A stretch of 64,000 bases of DNA from Salinirubrum litoreum (GTDB lineage Archaea; Halobacteriota; Halobacteria; Halobacteriales; Haloferacaceae), in assembly GCF_020567425.1 (NCBI RefSeq), contig NZ_JAJCVJ010000001.1:1240001-1304000 (forward strand), in the 5' to 3' direction. Shown here in pieces: positions 52,182 to 60,469 of the stretch; within the stretch, counting starts at the first letter, position 1; each line of letters begins with the position of its first letter. The notes below the pieces were generated by a model that was not told where the DNA came from, searched no databases, and worked only from the letters and a program-made list of their open reading frames with translations. The position numbers were made by a program, and so were the translations under genes.

Positions 52182-53114
52182 CTAATCAGCCGCGCGTGCT
52201 CTATTTCGCGCGTCCTCCACGCTCTCCCCGTCACGCACCAGCGCCTCGACGAACAGCTCACCCGCCTTGTACGACGACCGGACCATCGGCCCCGAGGCGC
52301 AGTACAGGAAGTCGAAGTCCTCCTCGGCGACCTGCCGCCACGTCTCGAACTTGTCCGGGTGGACGTAGTCGAACACGTCCAGATGCGACCGCGAGGGCTG
52401 GAGGTACTGCCCGAAGGTCACCACGTCCACGTCGATCTGCCGGAGGTCGGACAGCGTCTGGTACACCTCGTGGTCGTACTCGCCGAGACCGAGCATCAGA
52501 CTCGTCTTCGTGTAGATATCCGATTCCCGCGAGACGCGCTCCAGCACGGAGAGACTCTGTTCGTAGCCCGCGCGCCGGTCCCGGATCGGCCACTGGAGGC
52601 GCTCGACCGTCTCGACGTTGTGCGCGATCACGTCCGGGCCGGCGTCGATGATCTGCTCGACCAACTCCGGTTCACCCTGAAAGTCCGGGATCAGACTCTC
52701 GACGAGGATCGACGGGTCGCGGCGCTTGATCTCCCGGATCGTCTCCGCGAACTGGCCCGCGCCCTGGTCCGGCAGGTCGTCGCGGTCGACCGACGTGAGA
52801 ACGACGTAGTCCAGTCCGATCTCCGCGACGGCGTCGGCGACTTTCGTGGGTTCCTCGGGATCGAGGGCCTCCATCCCGCCGGTCTGCACGTCACAGAAGT
52901 TACAGCCGCGCGAACAGCGGTCGCCGAGCAACATGAACGTCGCCGTGCCCGGCCCGTCGCGGCCACTCCAGCACTCGCCCATGTTCGGGCAGTTGGCCTC
53001 CTCACAGACCGTGTGGAGGTCACGGTCCCGGAGCGAGGACTTGATCTCGGTGAACCGCTCCCCGGCCGGCGGTCGCATCTTGAGCCAGTCGGGCTTCCGC
53101 CGCCTGCTACTCAT
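52182..53114 (-). CDS. lipA: lipoyl synthase
   Basis: A 310-residue radical-SAM enzyme that inserts sulfur into protein-bound octanoate. The auxiliary-cluster cysteines lie in CEEANCPNMGEC, and the radical-SAM motif is CSRGCNFCDV. VVLTSVDRDDLPDQGAGQFAETI and VTFGQYLQPSRSHLDV are further signatures. The C-terminal serine ligand region (VRSSYKAGELF) is present. It would modify 2-oxoacid dehydrogenase and glycine cleavage proteins; a dehydrogenase E1-alpha-like gene is 8 kb away. Confidence 0.97.
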   Translation of the reverse strand: MSSRRRKPDWLKMRPPAGERFTEIKSSLRDRDLHTVCEEANCPNMGECWSGRDGPGTATFMLLGDRCSRGCNFCDVQTGGMEALDPEEPTKVADAVAEIGLDYVVLTSVDRDDLPDQGAGQFAETIREIKRRDPSILVESLIPDFQGEPELVEQIIDAGPDVIAHNVETVERLQWPIRDRRAGYEQSLSVLERVSRESDIYTKTSLMLGLGEYDHEVYQTLSDLRQIDVDVVTFGQYLQPSRSHLDVFDYVHPDKFETWRQVAEEDFDFLYCASGPMVRSSYKAGELFVEALVRDGESVEDARNRARAAD

Positions 53115-53292
53115 GCCCGGACCTTCGGGAGGGACGGCAAAAAGTTGTGGCTTCTGCGGTGCGGTCCCGCCGGTGTCGTCCCGACTCGCCGCGAGTCTTC
53201 GACCCCACCGCCGAGTTCACGCACGCCGAGTCAGATCCACGACGAGTGACCGATCAACCTATCGAGAAATGTGCTATGGTCTCATACCGATA

Positions 53293-53303
53293 GAAATTTA
53301 TTA
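53293..53303 (+). promoter_or_regulatory. AT-rich promoter of the MATE gene
   Basis: AAATTTATTAT lies in the most AT-rich stretch of this region, about 35 nt before the ATG at 53333. A short leader is therefore likely. Confidence 0.45.
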
Positions 53304-53332
53304 TCATTCTCCCAGTCGAAAAGTAACAGTCG

Positions 53333-54778
53333 ATGTTCGACCTCTCGCAGGAGGAGATCACGGAGGGTTCGATCTCTCGTGCGCTCGTCCTCCTCGCCGC
53401 CCCCCTCGTCGTGCAGAATCTCGTGCAGGTGGTCCAGCAGGTCGTCGACACGTTCTGGGTCGGGCGGATCGGCGAGACGGCGGTGGCGGCGGTTGGACTC
53501 AACTTCCCGCTGACGGCGCTGTTACTGTCGGTACTCACGACCCCCTTCGTCGGCGTGCAGGTACTCGTCTCCCAGCGCACCGGTAGCGACGACCGGGCGG
53601 GGGCACGCAGTGCCGGCTTCCACGGACTCGTCCTCGCACTCGTGCTCGGGGTGGCGATGGCGCTCGTCACCGTCACCTACGCCGAAGAGTTGATCGCGCT
53701 GTTGAACCCCGGCGACGAGGTCGCGCGCCTCGCCGTGCTCTACCTCCGCATCTACATCGTCGGCGTGGTCGCCGCCGCCGCGAGCGACGCGCTGGAGGCG
53801 GGCTTCATCGGCTCCGGCGACTCGCGGGCGGCGCTCTACATCAACCTCACCGTCGTCGCCGTCAACATCGTCCTCGACCCCTTCCTGATCCTCGGTCTCG
53901 GTCCGTTCCCGGCACTGGGAATCGAGGGGGCCGCCTACGCGACCGCCGCCGGCTTCCTCTGTGGGTTCCTGCTCGCGGCCGGACTGACGCTCGGCGGGCG
54001 CGACAGCTACACGTTGACCCGCGAGTCGGTCGGCTTCGAGGTCGACGAGTTCCGCGAACTGATCGACGTCGGCGGGCCGACGACCGCCCAGCGACTCGGC
54101 GGCCAGTCGGTCCGCGTGGTACTCGTCAGTATCGTCGCCATCACCGGCGGGGCCGCCGGACTGGCGGCGTACACGGTCGGCGCACGCATCGCCGCCATCG
54201 CGTACATCCCGGCGAGTGGCCTCCAGCAGGCCGCCCAGAGCATCGTCGGCCAGAACCTCGGCGCAGGCCAACCGGGGCGGGCGAGTCGAGTCACGTGGGT
54301 CGGCGTCGGCATCGCGGCCGGTGCGCTGTCTGTCGTCGGCGCGATCCAGTGGGTCGTCCCGGAGTTCATCACCACCGTCTTCGTGCCGGATCTGACCCCT
54401 CTCGGCTTCGAGTACACCGTGACGTATCTGGAGATTCTGGCGTACAGCTACTGGGCCATCGGCGGCACCTACCTGTTCCTCGGCGGGTTCAACGGCGCGC
54501 GCCGGACCCGGACGAGTCTGGTCGTCGACCTGCTGAAGTACTGGGGCATCAGGTTCCCCATCGGCGTCCTCGCGCTCCCGACGACGTTCGCGGTCTCGCT
54601 GCTCGGCGTCTCGCTCACTCCCGGTGTCGGCCTCGGGGTCACGGCCATCTTCTGGGCGGTGACCATCTCGAACGTCGTCACCGTGGTCGGCGTGGGCGCG
54701 TACTACTGGTACACGACGAACGACGGGATGTTGGAACGGGCCGCAGACAGCGTCTCGAACTCGGCGTCGGGCGACTGA
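53333..54778 (+). CDS. MATE-family efflux transporter
   Basis: A 481-residue exporter with twelve predicted membrane helices in two six-helix halves. The first half begins ALVLLAAPLVVQNLVQVVQQVVDTFWVGRIGETAVAAVG and the second includes GPTTAQRLGGQSVRVVLVSIVA. SGLQQAAQSIVGQNLGAGQP is the family signature loop. It probably exchanges cations for organic solutes or drugs. The substrate is unknown. Confidence 0.95.
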   Translation: MFDLSQEEITEGSISRALVLLAAPLVVQNLVQVVQQVVDTFWVGRIGETAVAAVGLNFPLTALLLSVLTTPFVGVQVLVSQRTGSDDRAGARSAGFHGLVLALVLGVAMALVTVTYAEELIALLNPGDEVARLAVLYLRIYIVGVVAAAASDALEAGFIGSGDSRAALYINLTVVAVNIVLDPFLILGLGPFPALGIEGAAYATAAGFLCGFLLAAGLTLGGRDSYTLTRESVGFEVDEFRELIDVGGPTTAQRLGGQSVRVVLVSIVAITGGAAGLAAYTVGARIAAIAYIPASGLQQAAQSIVGQNLGAGQPGRASRVTWVGVGIAAGALSVVGAIQWVVPEFITTVFVPDLTPLGFEYTVTYLEILAYSYWAIGGTYLFLGGFNGARRTRTSLVVDLLKYWGIRFPIGVLALPTTFAVSLLGVSLTPGVGLGVTAIFWAVTISNVVTVVGVGAYYWYTTNDGMLERAADSVSNSASGD

Positions 54779-54809
54779 TCGGGCCGAGCGTTCGACCGTC
54801 CGGGTCGGC

Positions 54810-55784
54810 TCACTCCTGGCGCGACGGCGGGATGTCGGGTTCCCACGCGACCGCCTCGACGGCCGCGTCGAGGACGCCGTCGACGTTCTCGTCTGCGGTG
54901 ACGCTCATGTACGCGTCGGCCGCGACGTCGCGCGACTGGTCGCTCTTGTTACAGACCGTGAGGACGGGCACGTCGCGGCTGGCGAACCGGCGTTCGACCG
55001 CGTCCCGCAGTTCGAGTTGGACGTCGATAGGGTAGCCACAGTCACCGGAGGCGTCCACGACGAAGACGACCGCGTCTGCGAGGTGCTCTAAGGCGGAGAC
55101 GGCCTGGCGTTCGATGTCGTTGCGCTCGTCTTCCGGGCGGTCGAGCAGGCCGGGCGTGTCGACGATCTGGTAGCGGACCCGGTCGTGCTCGAAGTGGCCG
55201 ATCTGGACGCCGCGCGTGGTGAAGGGGTAGGTGGCGATCTCGTTCGAGGCGCGGGTGACGTGGTTGACGAACGAGGATTTGCCGACGTTGGGGTAGCCGG
55301 CGACGACGATCGCGGGTTCGTCCGGGCGGATGTCCGGCACGGTCTTCAGTGCGTCGCGGGCCTCGCCGATGCGCAGGAGGTCGTCCGCGATCTGTTCCAC
55401 GATGTCGGCCATGCGGGCGAACGCCTGCTTGCGGTGTTTCCGGGCGGTTTCGGGGGTCGTCCGCCGGAGTTTCGGCTGGTACTCGCGTTTGATCTCGTCG
55501 ATCTGTCGGCTGGCCCAGGTGACCCGCGAGAGGGCCTGCCGGAGTTCGTCCACGTCGACGATGGCGTCCGCGAGTTCGTAGTAGAAGGGGTCGACGAGTT
55601 CGAAGTCGGGCCACTGGGTGACGACGTTCTCCAGGTTGTCCGAGAGGATGTTCGCCGAGGTGGTCAGCATCGACTGCTGTGCCTCGAGTCCCTCCTTCGC
55701 TCGCCCGGACCGGGCGGCCCTGGAGAAGGCCTTGTCCACCAGTTCCTCCGCGCGTGGGGTGGTGGGGAGATTCTCGAAAATCAT
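54810..55784 (-). CDS. NOG1/Obg-family GTPase
   Basis: A 324-residue GTPase. The N-terminal helical domain (about 1-155) is of the NOG1 type (AEELVDKAFSRA, TWASRQIDEIKREY). The G domain has G1 GYPNVGKSSFVNHV, the TR(G) effector region TTRGVQIGHFEHD, G3 VDTPGLLDRPEDERND and G4 TVCNKSDQ. NOG1 proteins help assemble the large ribosomal subunit. A TATA box (GCTTATACGG, 55808-55818) fits the ATG at 55784; the longer frame upstream is basic and lies in repeat copy D. Confidence 0.95.
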   Translation of the reverse strand: MIFENLPTTPRAEELVDKAFSRAARSGRAKEGLEAQQSMLTTSANILSDNLENVVTQWPDFELVDPFYYELADAIVDVDELRQALSRVTWASRQIDEIKREYQPKLRRTTPETARKHRKQAFARMADIVEQIADDLLRIGEARDALKTVPDIRPDEPAIVVAGYPNVGKSSFVNHVTRASNEIATYPFTTRGVQIGHFEHDRVRYQIVDTPGLLDRPEDERNDIERQAVSALEHLADAVVFVVDASGDCGYPIDVQLELRDAVERRFASRDVPVLTVCNKSDQSRDVAADAYMSVTADENVDGVLDAAVEAVAWEPDIPPSRQE

Positions 55785-55807
55785 TTGCCGACTCTTGCGC
55801 GTCGGGC

Positions 55808-55818
55808 CGTATAAGCGC
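55808..55818 (-). promoter_or_regulatory. TATA box of the GTPase gene
   Basis: CGCTTATACGG on the minus strand is at leaderless spacing from the ATG at 55784. Confidence 0.55.
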
Positions 55819-55954
55819 GTTCGTTGCGCTTCGTGGGTGTGTGAGTGTGTCTCGGGTTGGAAGTGGTGTGTGGCGTGGAGTACGGATTCGGGGTGGGCGA
55901 GGTCGGTGCTTCGGTCGCGGCGGAGACTGCGACGGGACTTGATTAGTTGCTGTG

Positions 55955-56795
55955 ACAACGCTCGTACCGCAGACCGCGACCATGACAGCATCCGCACCGC
56001 AGACTGTGACAGCATCCGCACCGCAGACCGTGACAGCATCCGCACCGCAAACAGCAACGCTACTCGATCCGGGACAACCGGAATATTCGACCGCATCCGC
56101 GACCGCGACAGCACCGCAGACCGCCACTGCACAGCACCGCAACCGCGACCGCACCTCGATCCTCCCCAGCCTCGTGACAGAGCGAGAACGGAGCTCTCGC
56201 TAGCCCTCGTTCGGTTTCCTCACGAGGACGCACTCCGCACCGCCCGCGTCACTCCCTCGCACGCGTCAAGTCGCGCGCGCCGACAGCACAGCACCGCGAC
56301 GACCGACTTTCCACCACAACTCGCGCTACACTTACCAGTCGAGTGGGCTGGCGCGAGTTCATCTCGCGCCGACGGTCGCAGGTAGGCGCACACGCTGATC
56401 CGACTGGTCCACCCCAGTTGCGTGCGCTTTCGCAGATTCCACCGGGTGGGACTGAAAGGGGCCGGCGTCTCGACTGGTCCCCGACGCACCAAGCAGAGCG
56501 AGACCGGAGGTCTCGCCAGCCTGAGGGAAGCGCGCAGGAAGTCGCGGGCCATCGAGACGCCGGGGGCTTTCATTTCTCGTTCTCGCCGACCGACTCAACC
56601 GAGTTCTCTGCGACAGATTCGACCGAGTTCTCTGCGACAGATTCGACCGAGTTCTCTGCGACAGATTCGACCGAGTTCTCTGCGACAGATTCGACCGAGT
56701 TCTCTGCGACAGATTCGACCGAGTTCTCGCCGACCGATTCGACCGAATTCTCTCCAACAGAGATTCACCCACGCGAGTCGTCCACCACGTCTCGT
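55955..56795 (+). repeat. dispersed hairpin element, copy D (full, with loop insertion and tandem tail)
   Basis: The GAC/CGC-rich tract (55955-56151) includes two tandem 24-bp units (55992-56039). The conserved flank (56152-56174) is followed by GTGAC ... GTCAC, whose loop has swollen to about 75 nt and holds extra hairpins. The ACCAGTC-to-GACTGGT segment starts at 56334. Clamp arms are TGAAAG-GGG-CCGGCGTCTCGA (56453-56473) and TCGAGACGCCGG-GGG-CTTTCA (56552-56572) around GCGAGACC/GGTCTCGC (56498-56516). The tail is a clean 24-bp tandem array. Confidence 0.8.
56601..56744 (+). repeat. 24-bp tandem repeat, six units
   Basis: Units start at 56601, 56625, 56649, 56673, 56697 and 56721. The first five share GAGTTCTCTGCGACAGATTC plus four more bases; the sixth varies. 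There are no spacers, so this is not CRISPR. The unit length is a multiple of three, so one frame reads TDSTEFSA repeats. Other element copies carry the same unit in degenerate form. Confidence 0.9.
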
Positions 56796-56844
56796 CGGTA
56801 GACAGACCGAACCCCTAAAGTCGAGTGCGGACTTGCGTCCAACA

Positions 56845-57801
56845 ATGACCACGCTCGGAACTGCGAGTGCGGCCCCCGGCGAGATGGACACGGGCCGCCT
56901 CGAGGTCGGGGAGACGCGGGACGGGAGCCCCGTCGAACTCCCCGTCGCCGTCGTCAACGGCGCACGCGACGGCGAGACGCTCTACCTGCAAGCGGCCTCG
57001 GATGGCGACGAACTCAACGGCGTCGGGGTGATCCAGCGGGTCGTCCCCCGGTTGGACCCGGCGGACCTCGCCGGCACCATCCTGATCGTCGGCATCGTCA
57101 ACTACCACGCCTTCCAGGTCGCGGAGCACCGCAACCCGATCGACGACACGAAGATGAACCGCGCGTACCCCGGCGACGCGAACGGCACCTCCTCGGAGCG
57201 CATCGCCGCCGCCACCTTCGAGGCGGCGACGCGGGCCGACCTCGTTCTCGACCTCCACCAGGGCTCTACGAGTCGGATGATCGACGAGGTGCGGGTCCGG
57301 TGTGGGCCGCGCCACCGCCTCCACCGTGAGTGTCTCGAACTGGCGAAGACCTTCGGCTGTGGCTACGTCCTCGATCAGAAGGGCCCCGACGGGCAACTCG
57401 CCCGCGCCGGTCCCGACGAGGGGATTCCGACCGTCGACCCGGAACTCGGCGGCTGTGTCGGCTGGGACGAGTCCAGCATCCAGCGCGGCGTCGAGGGGGT
57501 GTTCAACGTCCTCCGGGGGTACGGCTTCCTCGACGGCTCCGTCGACCGTCAGCGACAGACGCGCGCCACGGGCTTCGATCAGTACGGCTCGCCGGCGGGT
57601 GGCCTCGTGCGGTTCCAGCAGGAACTCGGCGACGAGGTGCGGGCCGGCGACACGCTGTTCGAGGTGACGGACACCTTCGGGAGCCTGAAGGCCCGTATCA
57701 CCGCCGACTCCGACGGCATCTTCTGGCGCTCCCGGCGACTCCCGCAGGTGGCGACCGGCGAGTACGTCTGCTCTGTCGGGATCGACATCGACAGTTACTG
57801 A
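56845..57801 (+). CDS. succinylglutamate desuccinylase/aspartoacylase family protein
   Basis: A 318-residue AstE/AspA-like protein. NYHAFQVAEHRNPIDDTKMNRAYPGD, DLVLDLHQGSTS with the metal-binding His, and a C-terminal beta domain (GDTLFEVTDTFGSLKARITADSDG) match the family. The usual first zinc motif HGDE reads SDGDE here, so an Asp replaces the His. It would remove acyl groups from an amino acid or diamine, possibly in osmolyte metabolism; that is a guess. It starts 2 nt after AACA at the ATG at 56845. Confidence 0.88.
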   Translation: MTTLGTASAAPGEMDTGRLEVGETRDGSPVELPVAVVNGARDGETLYLQAASDGDELNGVGVIQRVVPRLDPADLAGTILIVGIVNYHAFQVAEHRNPIDDTKMNRAYPGDANGTSSERIAAATFEAATRADLVLDLHQGSTSRMIDEVRVRCGPRHRLHRECLELAKTFGCGYVLDQKGPDGQLARAGPDEGIPTVDPELGGCVGWDESSIQRGVEGVFNVLRGYGFLDGSVDRQRQTRATGFDQYGSPAGGLVRFQQELGDEVRAGDTLFEVTDTFGSLKARITADSDGIFWRSRRLPQVATGEYVCSVGIDIDSY

Positions 57802-57825
57802 CACCCCACCTGCGAACCGTCTCTC

Positions 57826-58923
57826 ATGCTCCGCTGTGCCGACTGCGGCCGAACCGACGACCACCGCTGGCGCTGTCACTGCGGCGGGCCACTGGACTTC
57901 GCAGACTCGGCGGTTCCCGAGGGTCAAGCCCCCGATCCCGCCAGTTTCGACACCCGCGACGGTCTCTGGAGTTTCGCCGACTTCCTGCCGGTCGCCCGTG
58001 AAGTGAGCCTCGGCGAGGGACTCACCCCACTCGTCTCGGCATCCGACTGGGACGCCCAGTTCAAACTGGAGTACGTCTTCCCCACCGGGAGCTTCAAAGA
58101 TCGCGGGGCGACGACGACCCTCTCGCGGGCCGTGGCTGTCGGCGCGGATCGGGTCGTCGAGGACTCCTCGGGCAACGCCGGGGCCGCCATCGCCACCTAC
58201 GCCGCCCGTGCCGGCCTGCCGGCGGACATCTACGTCCCGGCCGACGCCAAAGCGTCGAAACTCCGGGCTATCGAGCGCGCCGGGGCGACCGCGATCCGCG
58301 TCGAAGGCGACCGACAGGCGGTGACCGACGCCTGCATCGCGGCGGTCGAGGGCGAGTCGCGGGCCGCAGGCGACGAACGGGTCTACTACGCCAGCCACGC
58401 GTGGGACCCCGCGTTCTACGCCGGTACCGCGACGATGGCGTACGAGATCGCACTCCAGCGTGACTGGTCGGTGCCCGACGCCGTGGTCTGCCCACTCGGT
58501 CACGGCACCCTGTTCCTCGGCGCGTATCGCGGCTTTCGCGCGCTCCGCGAAGCGGGGTGGATCGACCGTGTACCGCGACTGCTCGGCGTGCAGGCCGAGG
58601 GGTACGCACCCATCGCCGAGACGCTCCACCCGGTCGAGTCGGCGGCGGGCGACAGCAACGACCGCGCGGACGGTATCCAGATTCGCCAGCCAGCGCGCCG
58701 CGAGCAACTGCTCGACGCCGTCGACGCGACCGACGGCGACGTTGTCGCACTCGGGAGCGAGGCGGTCGAGACGGAACTGGACCGCCTCCACCGTGCCGGG
58801 TTCTACACCGAACCGACGTGTGCGGTAGCTCCTGCTGGACTCCGCGAGTACCGCGAGCGTGGCGTGCTGTCGGCCGAGGACGACGTGGTCGTCCCGCTGA
58901 CCGGGAGTGGGCTGAAGAACTGA
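57826..58923 (+). CDS. threonine synthase-like PLP enzyme
   Basis: A 365-residue fold-type II PLP protein. The N-terminal zinc-ribbon-like CADCGRTDDHRWRCHCGGPL is typical of archaeal threonine synthases. The PLP Lys is in PTGSFKDRGATTTLSRA, and the phosphate loop is SSGNAGAAIATYAARAGL. The end has VVPLTGSGLKN. It probably releases threonine from O-phosphohomoserine; a related beta-replacing activity cannot be excluded. It is 24 nt after the AstE-like gene. Confidence 0.9.
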   Translation: MLRCADCGRTDDHRWRCHCGGPLDFADSAVPEGQAPDPASFDTRDGLWSFADFLPVAREVSLGEGLTPLVSASDWDAQFKLEYVFPTGSFKDRGATTTLSRAVAVGADRVVEDSSGNAGAAIATYAARAGLPADIYVPADAKASKLRAIERAGATAIRVEGDRQAVTDACIAAVEGESRAAGDERVYYASHAWDPAFYAGTATMAYEIALQRDWSVPDAVVCPLGHGTLFLGAYRGFRALREAGWIDRVPRLLGVQAEGYAPIAETLHPVESAAGDSNDRADGIQIRQPARREQLLDAVDATDGDVVALGSEAVETELDRLHRAGFYTEPTCAVAPAGLREYRERGVLSAEDDVVVPLTGSGLKN

Positions 58924-58976
58924 GTCGTGGTTCTGCGTCGAAAGTTTCGTGGTTCGATTCGGGACCGGCGACGTGA

Positions 58977-59369
58977 TCAGGACCGCGCCAGCACCAGTCC
59001 GGCGAGGACGAGCAGACCGCCGACCGCGAGTGCGACGAGTGGGACCGTGACCGCTTCGACCGAGACTGCGACCGCTACTGCGAGTGTGCCGACCGACACC
59101 CCGGCGACCGCGAGTTCGACACGACTCGGCGCGGTCCCGTCGGCGTGCCACGCACTGACGACGGCGTGTCCGAGGACTGCCAGCGGAAACGCGGTCCCGA
59201 CGACGACCGCGAGGTGGACGGCGACGACACCGACCGCGTCCACTGCCGGGAGTGTCCCGCCGACCGCACTCCCCACGGCGTAGGTCGTCAGGAGTGCGAG
59301 TAGCGAGACGGCGAGTGTGCGTTCGACACTGCGGGCAGAGGGGTGGAGGAACGTCGCTGGCTGGACCAT
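58977..59369 (-). CDS. small four-helix membrane protein
   Basis: A 130-residue protein with about four membrane helices (about 18-38, 44-70, 84-103 and 108-127). A conserved-looking His lies in LGHAVVSAWHADGTAPSR. No family is recognised. The ATG at 59369 begins the hydrophobic coding region; the longer frame to 60170 runs through the tRNA gene and is rejected. Confidence 0.78.
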   Translation of the reverse strand: MVQPATFLHPSARSVERTLAVSLLALLTTYAVGSAVGGTLPAVDAVGVVAVHLAVVVGTAFPLAVLGHAVVSAWHADGTAPSRVELAVAGVSVGTLAVAVAVSVEAVTVPLVALAVGGLLVLAGLVLARS

Positions 59370-59514
59370 GCACTCGACTTCTCGGGCGAGTGGGAAGAGC
59401 GTTCGGGAGACCGGCGGCGACAGACGCGTGAGCCTCGATAACTGGTCGCAGATCGCACGAGGGTCGGGAGATTCGTAACGTATTTCAGTTCGACCGGAGT
59501 ACCAGTAGGTGCGT

Positions 59515-59588
59515 GTCCGGGTTGGGGTAGTGGACCATCCTTCAGCCTTGTGGAGGCTGAGACGCGGGTTCGATTCTCGCACCTGGAC
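59515..59588 (+). tRNA. tRNA-His (anticodon GTG)
   Basis: The sequence folds into a full cloverleaf. The acceptor stem is G-1 (59515) plus TCCGGGT paired with ACCTGGA and C73 (59588). The D stem is closed by GGGT/ATCC. The anticodon stem CAGCC/GGCTG surrounds loop TTGTGGA with GTG at 59550-59552, and the T arm is GCGGG-TTCGATT-CTCGC. The extra G-1:C73 pair is the identity element of tRNA-His and is encoded in the DNA. No intron and no encoded CCA are seen. Confidence 0.96.
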
Positions 59589-59672
59589 CTTCCTTCCGAC
59601 GCCGACCGACGAGCGACGCGACTCTCCTGTGATCGCCCACAGCGACTTGTGCCGGCCGGTCGAACTCGGCCT

Positions 59673-60002
59673 GTGACCGACGACCGGGACGACCCCGACA
59701 CGGAAGCCGAGTCCGACGCCGACGGATCGGTCGACGACGCGGTGCCACTCACCGACTGGCGCCGCGTCGAATCCGCACTCCGCGACCTCGACGGCACCGT
59801 CACCGCGACCGACGACCGCATCGAACTCCGATCCGGGAGCGCTCGCTTCGCCGTCACCCGTGACGGTCGCGTCGAGGCCGGGATGCCGCTCCACGACCTG
59901 ACGACCGGGCGCGTGACCGCACTGGCGGTCGACCACGACCGCGGTGCGATCCGACTGGTGACAGACGACGGCGAGATGGCGTACGAGTTTCGGCTCCCCT
60001 GA
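59673..60002 (+). CDS. small haloarchaeal protein of unknown function
   Basis: A 109-residue very acidic protein (TDDRDDPDTEAESDADGS at the start) with a beta-rich second half: VTATDDRIELRSGSARFAVTRDG, then GAIRLVTDDGEMAYEFRL. I do not recognise it. The GTG at 59673 begins the acidic segment. It shares the tRNA-His strand and lies 84 nt after that gene. Confidence 0.72.
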   Translation: MTDDRDDPDTEAESDADGSVDDAVPLTDWRRVESALRDLDGTVTATDDRIELRSGSARFAVTRDGRVEAGMPLHDLTTGRVTALAVDHDRGAIRLVTDDGEMAYEFRLP

Positions 60003-60042
60003 GTGACGACTGGGCGGGCCGCGACCGGACCCCGGAGGCGGC

Positions 60043-60270
60043 TCAGGACTTGTGCGTGAACAACACCGGCCGGTCGTCGTGGACCGAGACGCAGATGTCC
60101 AGCAGTTCGGTCTGCCGGAGACTGGTGGACTGCTCCTTGCAGACGACCAGCGAGTCGAACGAGTCCTCACAGATCGGACAGGCGACTGCAGTCGTGTTCT
60201 GGTAGAGTTTGATCTCGGGGTTGTCCTCCCGTGGCGTCAGCGACGAGACGAGGTTCTCGAAGTCGTCCAT
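60043..60270 (-). CDS. haloarchaeal flagella-cluster-type zinc protein
   Basis: A 75-residue protein: MDDFENLVSSLTPREDN, then IKLYQNTTAVACPICEDSFD with a CxxC pair, a further Cys in LVVCKEQ, and the end DRPVLFTHKS. Similar small proteins in haloarchaea carry the label flagella cluster protein, but no archaellum gene is nearby, so the label has little meaning. A TATA box (AGATTTATCC, 60293-60302) supports the ATG at 60270. Confidence 0.82.
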   Translation of the reverse strand: MDDFENLVSSLTPREDNPEIKLYQNTTAVACPICEDSFDSLVVCKEQSTSLRQTELLDICVSVHDDRPVLFTHKS

Positions 60271-60292
60271 GTGCAGTAGTGCCGAGGCCGGG

Positions 60293-60302
60293 AGGATAAA
60301 TC
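60293..60302 (-). promoter_or_regulatory. TATA box for the small zinc protein
   Basis: AGATTTATCC on the minus strand is about 27 nt before the ATG at 60270. Confidence 0.5.
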
Positions 60303-60469
60303 TACGGCGCGTCCGCAGGGCGTGCCGACGACTCGGCTCGACGACGAGCACCGTCGATTCGACTTCCGGAGCCGGTACGGTGATGTGTGTCGGCGACACT
60401 GTGTGGGACGATGACAGGCGAGAGTCGGCAGAGAGGAGTCGCAGGCCGACCGACGCGGGGAGCGGGACC

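Noticed and set aside
56343-56801. Open frame reading TDSTEFSA repeats through copy D, with similar frames in A, B and E
   Set aside because: The frames start at unrelated places, have no promoter or acidic coding bias before the repeats, and follow from a 24-bp unit divisible by three. The hairpin pairing explains the conservation better.
56815-59373. 852-codon minus-strand open frame
   Set aside because: It is opposite the AstE-like and threonine synthase-like genes, both with clear motifs, and has shadow-frame composition.
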